A stretch of 41,917 nt of DNA, taken from positions 1 through 41,917 of the forward strand of contig CAMNIN010000033.1 in NCBI GenBank assembly GCA_946540735.1, in the 5' to 3' direction. The stretch comes from an uncultured Prevotellaceae bacterium. Lineage in GTDB: Bacteria; Bacteroidota; Bacteroidia; Bacteroidales; Bacteroidaceae. Under the pieces are notes generated by a model. It had not been told where the DNA came from, searched no databases, and saw nothing but the letters and a program-made list of their open reading frames with translations. Shown piece after piece: positions 7,690 through 15,512 of this stretch. The position numbers and the translations under genes are program-made. The number at the start of each line of letters is the position of its first letter. Positions within the stretch are counted from its first letter, which is position 1.

Positions 7690-8186
7690 CGGGAGGCCTC
7701 CTTCACCAATTCAGATATGTCCTCACCCATCTCCGGATTGACAAAGGGCAGGGCATCTCCGTCTGTATTGAGGATGAACGCATAGCCATGGTCGGTGCCG
7801 ATCTGACTGAGCACCCTGGAGAGCTTCTCACGCAGCGGGGCGTAGGCTTCTTTCTCTGCCTGCTGGAGCAACTTCGCCGACTCTGCCTTGAAGGCTACAT
7901 TCTTCTTGAGAAGTTCCTGTAGCTCTGTCTGGCGCTTCTGCAATATCGTCGGGGCAAAATCACTCTGACCGTCGAGAAACTCCTCATACTTGCGGTTGAA
8001 CTCATCCTCCACCCGCTTCATCTCGGCATCATATTTGGCCTTCAGATCGGCCAGGTTGGCCTGGGCCAAAGCATATTCGGGCAGCGACTTGAAGGCTTCC
8101 TCATAGCTGAGATAGCCAAACTTCATCTGCGCACTGGCCAACAGCGGCAGGGCTGCCAGTAATAACAACAAACCATACTTTCTCAT
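7686..8186 (-). CDS. OmpH/Skp family periplasmic chaperone (copy 1, next to murI)
   Basis: Skp-type chaperones hold unfolded outer-membrane proteins in the periplasm for BamA. The 166-residue protein has a signal peptide (MRKYGLLLLLAALPLLASAQ) followed by the family start KFGYLSYEEAFKSLPEY. A long charged coiled-coil arm follows (about 45-115, ending in a Gln/Glu/Lys-rich helix), then the C-terminal core YAFILNTDGDALPFVNPEMGEDISE. Its stop overlaps the murI start. A strong hairpin lies between it and copy 2. It is less Gln-rich than copy 2. Confidence 0.9.
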   Translation of the reverse strand: MRKYGLLLLLAALPLLASAQMKFGYLSYEEAFKSLPEYALAQANLADLKAKYDAEMKRVEDEFNRKYEEFLDGQSDFAPTILQKRQTELQELLKKNVAFKAESAKLLQQAEKEAYAPLREKLSRVLSQIGTDHGYAFILNTDGDALPFVNPEMGEDISELVKEASR

Positions 8187-8210
8187 GACAATACAGTTTT
8201 TTTAAGCAAA

Positions 8211-8239
8211 CAGGGGCAGGCATTTCCTGCCTGCCCCTG
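8211..8239 (-). terminator. GC-rich hairpin between Skp copies 2 and 1
   Basis: A perfect 12-base-pair inverted repeat (8211-8222 against 8228-8239) has a 5-base loop. No clean T-run follows it on the minus strand (TTTGCTTAAAAAAAC). It may be a leaky terminator, an mRNA 3'-end stabiliser or a processing site rather than a full stop. Confidence 0.45.
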
Positions 8240-8264
8240 CCTATCTTAGTGTGAACAAGACAGA

Positions 8265-8762
8265 TTATTTCATCTTCGAGATCTGGGCCTTCACCTCTGA
8301 GGTGAGGTCCTTGCTGATCGTGTCGTTGATATAGAGCACGTTGTTGGTCTCCATGATGTAGACGTAGCCACCGCTCTTACCGACTGCCTCAATGGCCTGG
8401 CGCACCTTGGTGAAGATGGGCTGCAACTTGTCCTGCTGGGCTTTCTGGAATTCCTGCTGGTTTTGCTGGGCCTGCTGAGAAATGCGGTTGTACATCTCCT
8501 GAAGCTTGGTCTCCTGCTCCTGCTGCTGAGTGGCGTTCATCGAACTCTTCTTCTTGTCGTAATCCTCTGCCAGACGCTGAAGCTCGTCCTGAGAAGCCTT
8601 GAGCTCGTTCTCATACTGCTTGCCGATGGCCTCGATCTCGCCATTGGCACGGCTGAACTCGGGCAGAGACTGGATGATTGACTGTGTATCAACATGTCCG
8701 AACTTCTGTGCGAAGGTGGCAAGAGGTGCGAACAACATCAACATTAAAATAATCTTTTTCAT
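8265..8762 (-). CDS. OmpH/Skp family periplasmic chaperone (copy 2)
   Basis: The 165-residue protein has a signal peptide (MKKIILMLMLFAPLATFAQ) and mature start KFGHVDTQSIIQSLPEF. An unusually Gln-rich coiled coil follows (NATQQQEQETKLQEMYNR, then QQAQQNQQEFQKAQQDK), and the beta core GGYVYIMETNNVLYIND closes it. This is the standard Skp layout. It has its own well-formed promoter (8820-8850), so copies 2 and 1 and murI can be transcribed without the bamA genes. Paralogues flank it on one side (copy 1) and 106 bases away on the other (copy 3). Confidence 0.92.
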   Translation of the reverse strand: MKKIILMLMLFAPLATFAQKFGHVDTQSIIQSLPEFSRANGEIEAIGKQYENELKASQDELQRLAEDYDKKKSSMNATQQQEQETKLQEMYNRISQQAQQNQQEFQKAQQDKLQPIFTKVRQAIEAVGKSGGYVYIMETNNVLYINDTISKDLTSEVKAQISKMK

Positions 8763-8819
8763 TTTCTCGTTGTCGTTAAATTGTTATTGTTTTCCTTGTT
8801 ATTCAGTGAAATGCGGCTG

Positions 8820-8850
8820 CAAAGATAGCGAAAGCGATGCACACCACAAA
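8820..8850 (-). promoter_or_regulatory. Internal promoter before Skp copy 2 (TTTG-N19-TATCTTTG)
   Basis: On the minus strand TTTG (8847-8850) is followed by exactly 19 bases and TATCTTTG (8820-8827), a perfect match. Transcription would start near 8816, about 54 bases before the ATG at 8762. Confidence 0.75.
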
Positions 8851-8868
8851 ATAAATCACGTAATTTCG

Positions 8869-9384
8869 TTAATTAATGGAGTAGCCCAACTTCTCGAGCA
8901 CCTCGTTGCTGATGTCGATCTTCGGAGATCCAAAGATGATGCCAGCATCACTCGAACGGTCGAGGACCAGCGAGTAACCGCGCAGTTCGGAAATATCCTT
9001 CACCGCATTGTAAATCTCTTCCTGGATCGGGGTCATCAGACTCTCGCGCTTCTTGAACAACTCGCCTTCCGGACCGAAATACTTGCGCTTCAGCTCACTC
9101 GATTCCTTCTCTTTGTTCATGATGTCTTCCTGGCGCTTCTTCTTCTGCTCCTGAGAGAGGAACACCACTTCGTTCTGGTAGTTCTTATACATCGTGGCTG
9201 CCTCGGTGTTGAGGGCCTCCACTTCTGCCTGCCATTTCTTCGACACCTGGTTGAGCTGCTCATTGGCACGCTCGTAAGCGGGTATGTTCTTGAGGATATA
9301 GTCCATGTCGATCAGCGCGAACTTCTGCGCATTGGCTGTCAGCGCCATCAGTGCCAACAAACCCATCATCATCATTTTTCTCAT
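8869..9384 (-). CDS. OmpH/Skp family periplasmic chaperone (copy 3, next to bamA)
   Basis: The 171-residue protein has a signal peptide (MRKMMMMGLLALMALTANAQ), mature start KFALIDMDYILKNIPAYERA, and a charged coiled-coil arm containing EQKKKRQEDIMNKEKES. It ends with the core GYSLVLDRSSDAGIIFGSPKID. It lies 51 bases after bamA on the same strand and is probably cotranscribed with it. A client-delivery role to BamA fits the position. It is distinct in sequence from copies 1 and 2, so the three are not recent identical duplicates. Confidence 0.92.
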   Translation of the reverse strand: MRKMMMMGLLALMALTANAQKFALIDMDYILKNIPAYERANEQLNQVSKKWQAEVEALNTEAATMYKNYQNEVVFLSQEQKKKRQEDIMNKEKESSELKRKYFGPEGELFKKRESLMTPIQEEIYNAVKDISELRGYSLVLDRSSDAGIIFGSPKIDISNEVLEKLGYSIN

Positions 9385-9435
9385 CGCGTTATGATTTTTT
9401 GGTTCGTATTAAATCTTGTTTCTCTTTTCCTCGCA

Positions 9436-12051
9436 TCAGAATTCCTGACCGAGCACGAAGTGGAACTGTGAGCCTCCCTTGCGGCCCCATACCTTGTCGA
9501 AACCGTAAGCCCAGTCGATACCCATAAGTCCTACCATCGGCAGGAAAATACGCACACCTGCACCGGCGGAGCGCTTCATGTCAAACGGGTTGAACTTCTT
9601 GGCGTCGGTCCATGCATTACCTGCCTCAAGGAAGGTCAGACCATAAATCGTGGTGTTGCCCAACAGGAAAGGATAGCGGAGCTCGAGCGACAGACGGTCG
9701 TAGGCATAGCCTGCAGCACCCGACGGGGTGAGTGATCCGTTCTCATAACCTCTCAAACCGACGGTCTCCTCTGCGTAACCGGTGGAGTAGCCGCTCATGC
9801 CGTCGCCACCCACATAGAAGGTCTCAAAGGGCGATTTCTTGTACTTGTTGTAGTAACCGAGCAGTCCAAATTCCACACGGGTCATGAGCACCAGGCATTT
9901 CGTGCCGCCGGTGAGGGCGGAGAAGGTGCGTGACTTGAATTTCCACTTGTGGTATTCCACCCAGCGGTATTTCTTCTGCTGCTCTTCGGTGAAGGTGGCC
10001 GAACGGTAGTCGGTGGCCAGATTCTCATAGTCGACATTGTCCCATTTCGACCATGGCGGCGTGATTGAGACGGATGCCGTGAACTCTGAACCGCGGCGCG
10101 GGAATAACTGGTTGTCGGTCGACACTCGAGAGAGGGCAATGTTGAAATTGAGGTTGTTGCAGTTACCGGTGGTCACGAGGAAGTAACTCCAGTTCTTGAG
10201 CATGTAGCGGGTGTAGCCCACCGACATGTTGAGCATGAAGTAGTCGTCTGGCCAGCGCAGGCGCTTGCCCCATCCGAGAGAGGCTCCGAGCAGCTGCACA
10301 TACTTGTCGGGATCGTAATAGCTCTCGTAATTGTTGTAATAGCTGCTGCCATAGCCGCCATAGAGATAGTTGTAGTAGCTGTAGCGGTAGGCTGAGTTGT
10401 AGTAGGTGCTCGAGATGTCGGTCTGCTTCGAGTAGTAGAGGCCGACACTGAACTGTATCGGGCGCTTCCCACCAAACCAGTTGGTGGAGTATGAGATATT
10501 GCCTGAGTTGTAGTAGGTACCGTTAGACTGCCATCCGATGGAGAGCACCTCACCGTCGCCGATAGGCATGATGCCGCGGTGCTCCTTGTTCTTGTTGAAG
10601 AGGTTACGCATGGAGAAGTTATTGAGCTTCAGTCCGATACGTCCGATCACACCGGTCTGTCCCCATCCCAGTGAGAACTCGATCTGGTCGTTGGATTTCT
10701 GCTCAAGGTTATAATTGATGTCCACCGTTCCGTCTTCTTGGTTGGGCTGCACGTCAGGATTGATCTTCTCGGGGTCGAAATGGCCCATTGACGCCAGTTC
10801 ACGCACCGTACGCTGCAGAGCGTCCTTGGAGAACAGGTCGCCGGGCTTGGTGCGCAGCTCGCGGCGCACCACGTTCTCATAAAGCCTGTCGTTGCCGTTG
10901 ATCCTCACATGGTTGATATGGGCTTGTGTGCCTTCCTGGATACGCATCTCCAGGTCGATGGAGTCACCCACGATATTCACCTCGGTGGGGTTGAGTCCAT
11001 AGAAGAGGTAACCCTTGTTCCAATAGTTGTTGCCCACGGCGTCATCGTCCTCGGTGAGTCGCTTGTTGAGCTGTTTCTGGTTGTAGACGTCGCCGGTCTT
11101 CATGCCGAGCACCTTGCTCAGATAGTCGGTCGAATAGACGGTGTTGCCCACCCAAGTGATGTTGCGCAGATAGTATTTCTTGCCTTCTTCCACCTTCACG
11201 TAGACATTCACGTGCTTGTCGTCGACATTCCACACGCTGTCCTCGAGGATGGTGGCGTCGCGGTAGCCATACTCGTTGTATTTTTCGATGAGCTTCTGCT
11301 TGTCTTCCTTCCAACGCTCTGGGGTGAATTTCTTCGACTTGAGAAACGACGACAACTTGCCGGCCTCATGGGTCTTGGAGAGGGCACCCTTGCGGAACAG
11401 GCCGCCCTTGATCTTCTTGTCGCTGAGCATCTCATTGCCGTCGATGATAATCTCGCGCACCTTCATCTTCTCCTTCTTGTCCACCACCACGTCGAGGATC
11501 ATCTGGTTCTTGTTGGTCACGTCATCACGCTGGATGATGTTGATCTCAGCATTCTTGTAGCCTTTGTCGTCGAAGTATTTCTTGGCCAGGATCTTCGCAC
11601 GGTCGATGATATTGGGGGTGATCTGGCCTCCCTTGATGATGCCGAGCTTGGCTTCCATGTCCTCACGCTCCGATTTCTTCAGTCCGATATAGTTGATGGT
11701 GGAGACGCGGGGACGCATGGTCAGGTTGATGCGGAGGTAGATCCGGTCGTCGACGATGGAGTCGGCAGAGATCGACACCGTGGAGAAAAGACCATAGCGC
11801 CAGTAGCGCTTCACGGCATCGGTGATCTCATTGCCGGGCACGGTGATGGTCTGGCCCTCGGTGAGTCCGGAGATGCCTGAGAGCATGTAGTCCTCGTAGC
11901 CTTCCACATCAGATACCGCCACGCCGCCGATGACAAGCGTGCGGGGGATACCGGCATACGAGATGTCGGGGTTGATGATCTTTTCCTGCGCATGCGACGA
12001 CAGCGATGCGGCCAGGATGACCAGAGCAAGGATTTTCCTGATATATCTCAT
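9436..12051 (-). CDS. bamA: Outer membrane protein assembly factor BamA
   Basis: BamA is the central Omp85 barrel that inserts outer-membrane proteins. The 871-residue protein has a signal peptide (MRYIRKILALVILAASLSSHAQ), POTRA repeats over about residues 40-440 (for example VREIIIDGNEMLSDKKIKGGL and HINHVRINGNDRLYENVVRREL), and a 16-strand barrel to the end. The barrel carries the lid-loop-type motif VGLRGYENGSL and closes with GSQFHFVLGQEF, a terminal Phe as expected. Residues about 544-582 form a Tyr-rich low-complexity insert, probably an extracellular loop. It lies 18 bases after uppS and is followed by the Skp genes. Confidence 0.96.
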   Translation of the reverse strand: MRYIRKILALVILAASLSSHAQEKIINPDISYAGIPRTLVIGGVAVSDVEGYEDYMLSGISGLTEGQTITVPGNEITDAVKRYWRYGLFSTVSISADSIVDDRIYLRINLTMRPRVSTINYIGLKKSEREDMEAKLGIIKGGQITPNIIDRAKILAKKYFDDKGYKNAEINIIQRDDVTNKNQMILDVVVDKKEKMKVREIIIDGNEMLSDKKIKGGLFRKGALSKTHEAGKLSSFLKSKKFTPERWKEDKQKLIEKYNEYGYRDATILEDSVWNVDDKHVNVYVKVEEGKKYYLRNITWVGNTVYSTDYLSKVLGMKTGDVYNQKQLNKRLTEDDDAVGNNYWNKGYLFYGLNPTEVNIVGDSIDLEMRIQEGTQAHINHVRINGNDRLYENVVRRELRTKPGDLFSKDALQRTVRELASMGHFDPEKINPDVQPNQEDGTVDINYNLEQKSNDQIEFSLGWGQTGVIGRIGLKLNNFSMRNLFNKNKEHRGIMPIGDGEVLSIGWQSNGTYYNSGNISYSTNWFGGKRPIQFSVGLYYSKQTDISSTYYNSAYRYSYYNYLYGGYGSSYYNNYESYYDPDKYVQLLGASLGWGKRLRWPDDYFMLNMSVGYTRYMLKNWSYFLVTTGNCNNLNFNIALSRVSTDNQLFPRRGSEFTASVSITPPWSKWDNVDYENLATDYRSATFTEEQQKKYRWVEYHKWKFKSRTFSALTGGTKCLVLMTRVEFGLLGYYNKYKKSPFETFYVGGDGMSGYSTGYAEETVGLRGYENGSLTPSGAAGYAYDRLSLELRYPFLLGNTTIYGLTFLEAGNAWTDAKKFNPFDMKRSAGAGVRIFLPMVGLMGIDWAYGFDKVWGRKGGSQFHFVLGQEF

Positions 12052-12069
12052 GATATCTTTTTGTCGTTT

Positions 12070-12813
12070 TTATGAATTAGCGCCTTCCACCTGAGCCTCC
12101 GTCTTGCCGAATCTGCGCTGCCGGTTCTGGTAGCACCGGATGGCTTCATGCAGGTCTTCCTCCATGAAGTCAGGCCAGTAGGTGTCGCAGAAATACAGTT
12201 CGGAATAGGCGATCTGCCATAGCAGGTAGTTGGAGACGCGCACCTCTGCTCCCGTACGGATGAGAAGTTCGGGGTCGGGCATGAAGTTGGTCACCATGTG
12301 GCGCGACATCAACTGCTCATCGATGTCATCGATGCTCAGCGTGCCTGCCTTCACCTCGGCGGCGATCTCACGTGTGGCACGGGTGATTTCCCAGCGCGAC
12401 GAGTAGCTCAGGGCCACGATCATCTGCATCGTGGTGTTGCCTGCGGTGTGGTCCATCGTCTCCTGCAGTTTCTCCTGCACGTCCTTGGGTAGACGCTCGA
12501 TCTCGCCGATGACGCGGAACCTCACGTTGTTCTTCATGAAAATCTCGTCTTCCAGCGACGACAGCACCAAGCTCATAAGCGATGCGATCTCGTCGACAGG
12601 ACGGTTCCAGTTCTCTGTCGAGAAGGTGTAGAGCGTGAGGTATTTCACACCCAGGCGGGTGCACTCCGAGGTGATGCGCCTGACGGCGTCGACACCGGCC
12701 TGATGTCCGAAACTGCGGGGCTTTCCTTGTTCTAATGCCCAACGGCCATTGCCGTCCATGATGATGGCAATGTGCTCGGGTATACGGTTTAAGTCCAAAT
12801 TATTCATCTTCAT
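12070..12813 (-). CDS. uppS: Isoprenyl transferase (undecaprenyl diphosphate synthase)
   Basis: Condenses isopentenyl diphosphates in cis to make the C55 carrier lipid for peptidoglycan and surface glycans. The 247 residues contain [13 protein letters not shown] with the catalytic Asp, [31 protein letters not shown] and [23 protein letters not shown]. The family usually has GGE or SGE where this has GAE. Starts at 12813 (MKMNN) and 12807 (MNN) are both plausible; either overlaps the end of the upstream barrel gene, implying coupling. Position before bamA is conserved in Bacteroidota. Confidence 0.95.
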   Translation of the reverse strand: MKMNNLDLNRIPEHIAIIMDGNGRWALEQGKPRSFGHQAGVDAVRRITSECTRLGVKYLTLYTFSTENWNRPVDEIASLMSLVLSSLEDEIFMKNNVRFRVIGEIERLPKDVQEKLQETMDHTAGNTTMQMIVALSYSSRWEITRATREIAAEVKAGTLSIDDIDEQLMSRHMVTNFMPDPELLIRTGAEVRVSNYLLWQIAYSELYFCDTYWPDFMEEDLHEAIRCYQNRQRRFGKTEAQVEGANS

Positions 12814-13477
12814 TATGACATGTTCTACATTTGGCCATGAAACTATAGGTGAGGGTCGCTTTCAGGGCCGAGAAGCAGTCGGTGTTCTTGAAGAGTCCGC
12901 TGCTCTTTATTCCATACGGGTCGGGCGACCCGTCGAGTTTATCGCTGAGCGAGAAGTGCACGGCCCATTCCACTCCCAGGTTGAGACGGTCGGCCAACTT
13001 GTATTTCACGCCGAATCCCAGGGGGAGGTTGGCGGTGAAGACATTCTCGTTGGCCTTCACGAAGGTGAGGCCGAGACCGATGGCGACAAACGGCGTGAGC
13101 CGCTTCGCACCGCGGTAGTCCCTACCTGTGCCGTAGGGCCAGAAGTTGTATTCATAGGTGGCACTGAGGTCCACCAGGGAGTTGTTGAACTCGTATGGCA
13201 TCTCGGCCGTTCCGGGGAAGTAGGTCTCTACGTTTTTCGAACTTCCTTTCAGCTTGCCATAGCTCAGGTCGAGTTTGAACCCATGATAGGGGTTGATAAT
13301 GCGGCGCAACACGACCGAAGCCATGGGCTGCATCCCCTTGGTGATATTCGCATTGTAGTCTCCCTCATAGGTCACCATGCCCAATCCGCCTCCGATTTCC
13401 ATACGGTATTCCACGTCGCCTTGGGCATGAGCGAAAGCCGACGGTAGCACCAGGAGGATCAGGAGCAATTTTCTCAT
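12800..13477 (-). CDS. Outer-membrane beta-barrel protein, DUF6089-like
   Basis: The 225-residue protein starts with a signal peptide ([19 protein letters not shown]). It then shows repeated amphipathic strands with Gly/aromatic patterning ([59 protein letters not shown]), typical of a small outer-membrane barrel. I recognise it as DUF6089-like from sequence and its constant place upstream of uppS-bamA in Bacteroidota. It ends with [12 protein letters not shown]; a CxxC pair near the very C-terminus is unusual for a barrel and could bind metal or form a disulphide. Function is unknown; the context suggests envelope assembly. Confidence 0.82.
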   Translation of the reverse strand: MRKLLLILLVLPSAFAHAQGDVEYRMEIGGGLGMVTYEGDYNANITKGMQPMASVVLRRIINPYHGFKLDLSYGKLKGSSKNVETYFPGTAEMPYEFNNSLVDLSATYEYNFWPYGTGRDYRGAKRLTPFVAIGLGLTFVKANENVFTANLPLGFGVKYKLADRLNLGVEWAVHFSLSDKLDGSPDPYGIKSSGLFKNTDCFSALKATLTYSFMAKCRTCHNEDE

Positions 13478-13493
13478 AGGCTGGTGATGATGT

Positions 13494-14906
13494 TCACTCG
13501 GTGAAAGCGGTCTGATACTTACTGGACGTTCCTGTCAGATGGCCACTCCATACCTGCCCGCTACCGCCGCAGATCAGCCAGAGGTTGCTTTCGGAGTCGA
13601 CGATCAGCGACATCACGTCATTGCTCTCGAGGGCTGAGGGCAGCGTGACCGACGATTCCTTGTTCCAAAAGATTCCGCCGTCGTTGCTGTAATATAAACG
13701 GGTGTGTGCCGCATCGGTGCAGGCGCCAATGCCGCTGCCGCCAAGGGCTACGATACCACCGTGATAGGACACAGCGGTGAGGGAGTTGAGCCGGGGCAGG
13801 AAATAGGCGTTCAGCTCGTTGTTCACATACATCCAGGGCTCATTGTCGTCGGATGCGATCTCTATCATCTTGTTCCATACCTGGGCACGGGTGTCGTCAA
13901 AATAGTCTTCGGCCGACCGGCTGCCCATGATGACCACGTTCTCCACTTCAGGATTGATGCGCGACGGGATGCAGCAGTAACTGATGTCTCGTGTTGGCAG
14001 AAGGTCGGCATTGGCATCAATGGCATCAAGGCTCCAGGTGGCGCCGTTGTCCGACGAGCGCAGGATTCCGCCTCCACTCAGGGCGAAGAGGTACTCCGTA
14101 CTGGCGGCGATAAGCTGGCGGGCGCCCAGACGGCCTGTCACGGCCCAGTGCTCACCATCCTGGGATCTCAGGATCTGTCCGCCGGCAAGCATGAAGAGGG
14201 CACTGTCACGCACCACGGTGTTCTGATAGGCATCAGCGGGCACGATCTGCTTGAGGTCCCATGACACGGGTTGCCATCCCTCGTCAGTGCCAAGTGTCTT
14301 CTTGAAGATGTGGCCTTGCTCGCCATCGCTGGTGATCACAAACAACTGGTTGCCGCAGGCAAAGCCTTTGAGGTGCTCGGCCTGGGCAAAATCCTGTTCC
14401 ACGGATGTGACATGCCAGAAGAAGGTGTCGGGCTTCTCCTGGCAGACATTGACCTTCACGGTATAGTCGACGTGGGTACTGCCGTCGAGTGAGTAGGCAC
14501 TCATCTGGCGGGGCACACTGAAGTCGATGGAGTCGCTGGATACATAACGCACCAGGTTGTCGTCCGTGGTGTTCTTGATGACCACCGTCGAGGAGTTTTT
14601 GCTGCCGATGGTGCAAAGCACATGTGCTACGTCGGTGCCATAGGGCAGGGAGTCGACATTATAGATCTGACGGTTGACTTGGTCGATCGAGAAACGGTAA
14701 TTGGTGCCCGTCACCGTGGTCGTATAGGTGCTGTCCGAGCCTTTCGAGGAGGTCGTCGTGACGTAGCACTTCAGATTTCCGAGCGCAAACGACGTGATGG
14801 CGGCGTCACCAGGATATACAATTTCGCTGTCGTCATCTCCCAGACATGAAGTGAGGGTGAATACTGCAGATAACATGACCGCGAAAGCCAGCAATTTCCT
14901 TGTCAT
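13494..14906 (-). CDS. DUF6242-like lipoprotein
   Basis: The 470-residue product has a lipoprotein signal: MTRKLLAFAVMLSAVFTLTSC followed by LGDDDSE, whose acidic +2 to +5 residues favour surface export in Bacteroidota. An Ig-like N-terminal half (to about 170) is followed by a beta-propeller-like half with repeated W/D motifs such as GGGILRSSDNGATWSLD and RLYYSNDGGIFWNKES, which resemble BNR/Asp-box repeats. I chose the ATG at 14906. The frame opens at 14951, but those 15 residues precede the signal peptide. It is the first gene of the envelope block, 16 bases before the DUF6089-like gene. Role unknown. Confidence 0.82.
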   Translation of the reverse strand: MTRKLLAFAVMLSAVFTLTSCLGDDDSEIVYPGDAAITSFALGNLKCYVTTTSSKGSDSTYTTTVTGTNYRFSIDQVNRQIYNVDSLPYGTDVAHVLCTIGSKNSSTVVIKNTTDDNLVRYVSSDSIDFSVPRQMSAYSLDGSTHVDYTVKVNVCQEKPDTFFWHVTSVEQDFAQAEHLKGFACGNQLFVITSDGEQGHIFKKTLGTDEGWQPVSWDLKQIVPADAYQNTVVRDSALFMLAGGQILRSQDGEHWAVTGRLGARQLIAASTEYLFALSGGGILRSSDNGATWSLDAIDANADLLPTRDISYCCIPSRINPEVENVVIMGSRSAEDYFDDTRAQVWNKMIEIASDDNEPWMYVNNELNAYFLPRLNSLTAVSYHGGIVALGGSGIGACTDAAHTRLYYSNDGGIFWNKESSVTLPSALESNDVMSLIVDSESNLWLICGGSGQVWSGHLTGTSSKYQTAFTE

Positions 14907-15009
14907 TGGTCTATTTTTATTGGGTTCTAAAGACATAACCACCCCTCCCACTTGTGGAAATCTTCACTTCCAAGCGGAAAAGAGCGTTTGTCCTTGCCTT
15001 AATTGGGTG

Positions 15010-15017
15010 CAAATTTA
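15010..15017 (-). promoter_or_regulatory. Possible -7 box for the DUF6242-uppS-bamA operon
   Basis: TAAATTTG on the minus strand, 104 bases before the chosen ATG at 14906, matches TAnnTTTG. The only nearby TTTG is at 12-base spacing, which is too short, so the -33 box is missing and the call is weak. Confidence 0.3.
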
Positions 15018-15114
15018 ATCAGAATTCCGCAAATAAAACGTGTTTTCGGCTGTTTATTATGTAATTTATTGATTAATTGTGCTTTTTTTAAGTTCTATTT
15101 AGATTTTGGAACAT

Positions 15115-15152
15115 AAAAAAAGAGGACGACATGAATCTCTCACACCGGCCTC
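15115..15152 (-). terminator. Terminator after the 31-codon ORF
   Basis: On the minus strand GAGG-C-CGGT pairs with the later TGTCG-T-CCTC (about 8-9 pairs, one mismatch, loop about 13). It is followed directly by seven Ts. It begins 11 bases after the ORF stop. Confidence 0.5.
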
Positions 15153-15163
15153 CTGAAAACAAT

Positions 15164-15259
15164 TCAACGGATGTTGGTCTTCACCAAAGTGATGACACTC
15201 AGTATCGTCGCTACAGCGACAACGGCCAACATCAGCGTTGTCTCATCATCTAATAACAT
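15164..15259 (-). CDS. Candidate 31-residue single-helix membrane protein
   Basis: ATG at 15259 to TGA at 15164. The product starts MLLDDETT, continues as a hydrophobic helix LMLAVVAVATILSVITLV (about 9-26), and ends KTNIR. An acidic N-terminus and a basic C-terminus flanking one helix are typical of bacterial membrane miniproteins; by the positive-inside rule the C-terminus would face the cytoplasm. A TAATTTTG promoter lies about 65 bases upstream and a hairpin/T-run terminator 11 bases downstream, so it looks like a complete one-gene unit. I do not recognise the family. A chance ORF in a small RNA gene is the alternative. Confidence 0.5.
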   Translation of the reverse strand: MLLDDETTLMLAVVAVATILSVITLVKTNIR

Positions 15260-15324
15260 AATCTTTACCTTAAAATCTATCAAACTACTAACCTAATGAA
15301 AAAAGTATTCTCACGAACACGATG

Positions 15325-15356
15325 CAAAATTAACGGATTGTTTGCGCGCACACAAG
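15325..15356 (-). promoter_or_regulatory. Promoter for the 31-codon ORF
   Basis: The minus strand has CTTG (15353-15356), 20 bases, then TAATTTTG (15325-15332). The -7 box is perfect and the -33 box is 3 of 4. Predicted start near 15321 leaves a leader of about 60 bases. Confidence 0.5.
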
Positions 15357-15392
15357 CGTTTGGATGCCTTTTTTCAGGATTCCCCACGTTTT

Positions 15393-15406
15393 TTGATTTA
15401 GGTCAA
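15393..15406. promoter_or_regulatory. CRP/FNR-like palindrome
   Basis: TTGAT-TTAG-GTCAA is a 5-4-5 inverted repeat with one mismatch from the FNR-type TTGAT-N4-ATCAA. It lies about 78 bases upstream of the predicted start of the 31-codon ORF transcript, a distance usable by an activator. Resemblance only. Confidence 0.3.
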
Positions 15407-15455
15407 GGTGCCGTATAGGACTTCAAGGGTTTTCTGTGCCGGCAAGTAAAGCTAC

Positions 15456-15489
15456 AAAAAAAAGGCGCACCCCGTACTGGAGCGCGCCT
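15456..15489 (-). terminator. pckA terminator
   Basis: AGGCGC (complement of 15484-15489) pairs with GCGCCT (complement of 15463-15468). It is followed on the minus strand by a run of eight Ts. It lies just after the pckA stop at 15513. Confidence 0.8.
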
Positions 15490-15512
15490 CTATTGTTGGC
15501 GATATTAGCGGA

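Larger units (their letters stand above)
14907..15512. other. 606-base intergenic region between DUF6242 gene and pckA
   Basis: From right to left it holds the pckA terminator (15456-15489), a CRP/FNR-like palindrome (15393-15406), a promoter (15325-15356), a 31-codon ORF (15164-15259), its terminator (15115-15152), and an AT-rich stretch with a -7 box for the DUF6242 operon. 15018-15114 is AT-rich and shows nothing further. Confidence 0.7.

Noticed and set aside
10909..11880. 323-codon plus-strand ORF opposite the bamA POTRA region
   Set aside because: It is an antisense shadow of conserved POTRA coding sequence, with repetitive Val/His/Leu text and no signal peptide or domain.
15131..15253. 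40-codon plus-strand ORF overlapping the small membrane ORF
   Set aside because: Its product is polar and featureless and has no promoter; the minus-strand frame has both signals and a clean hydrophobic helix.
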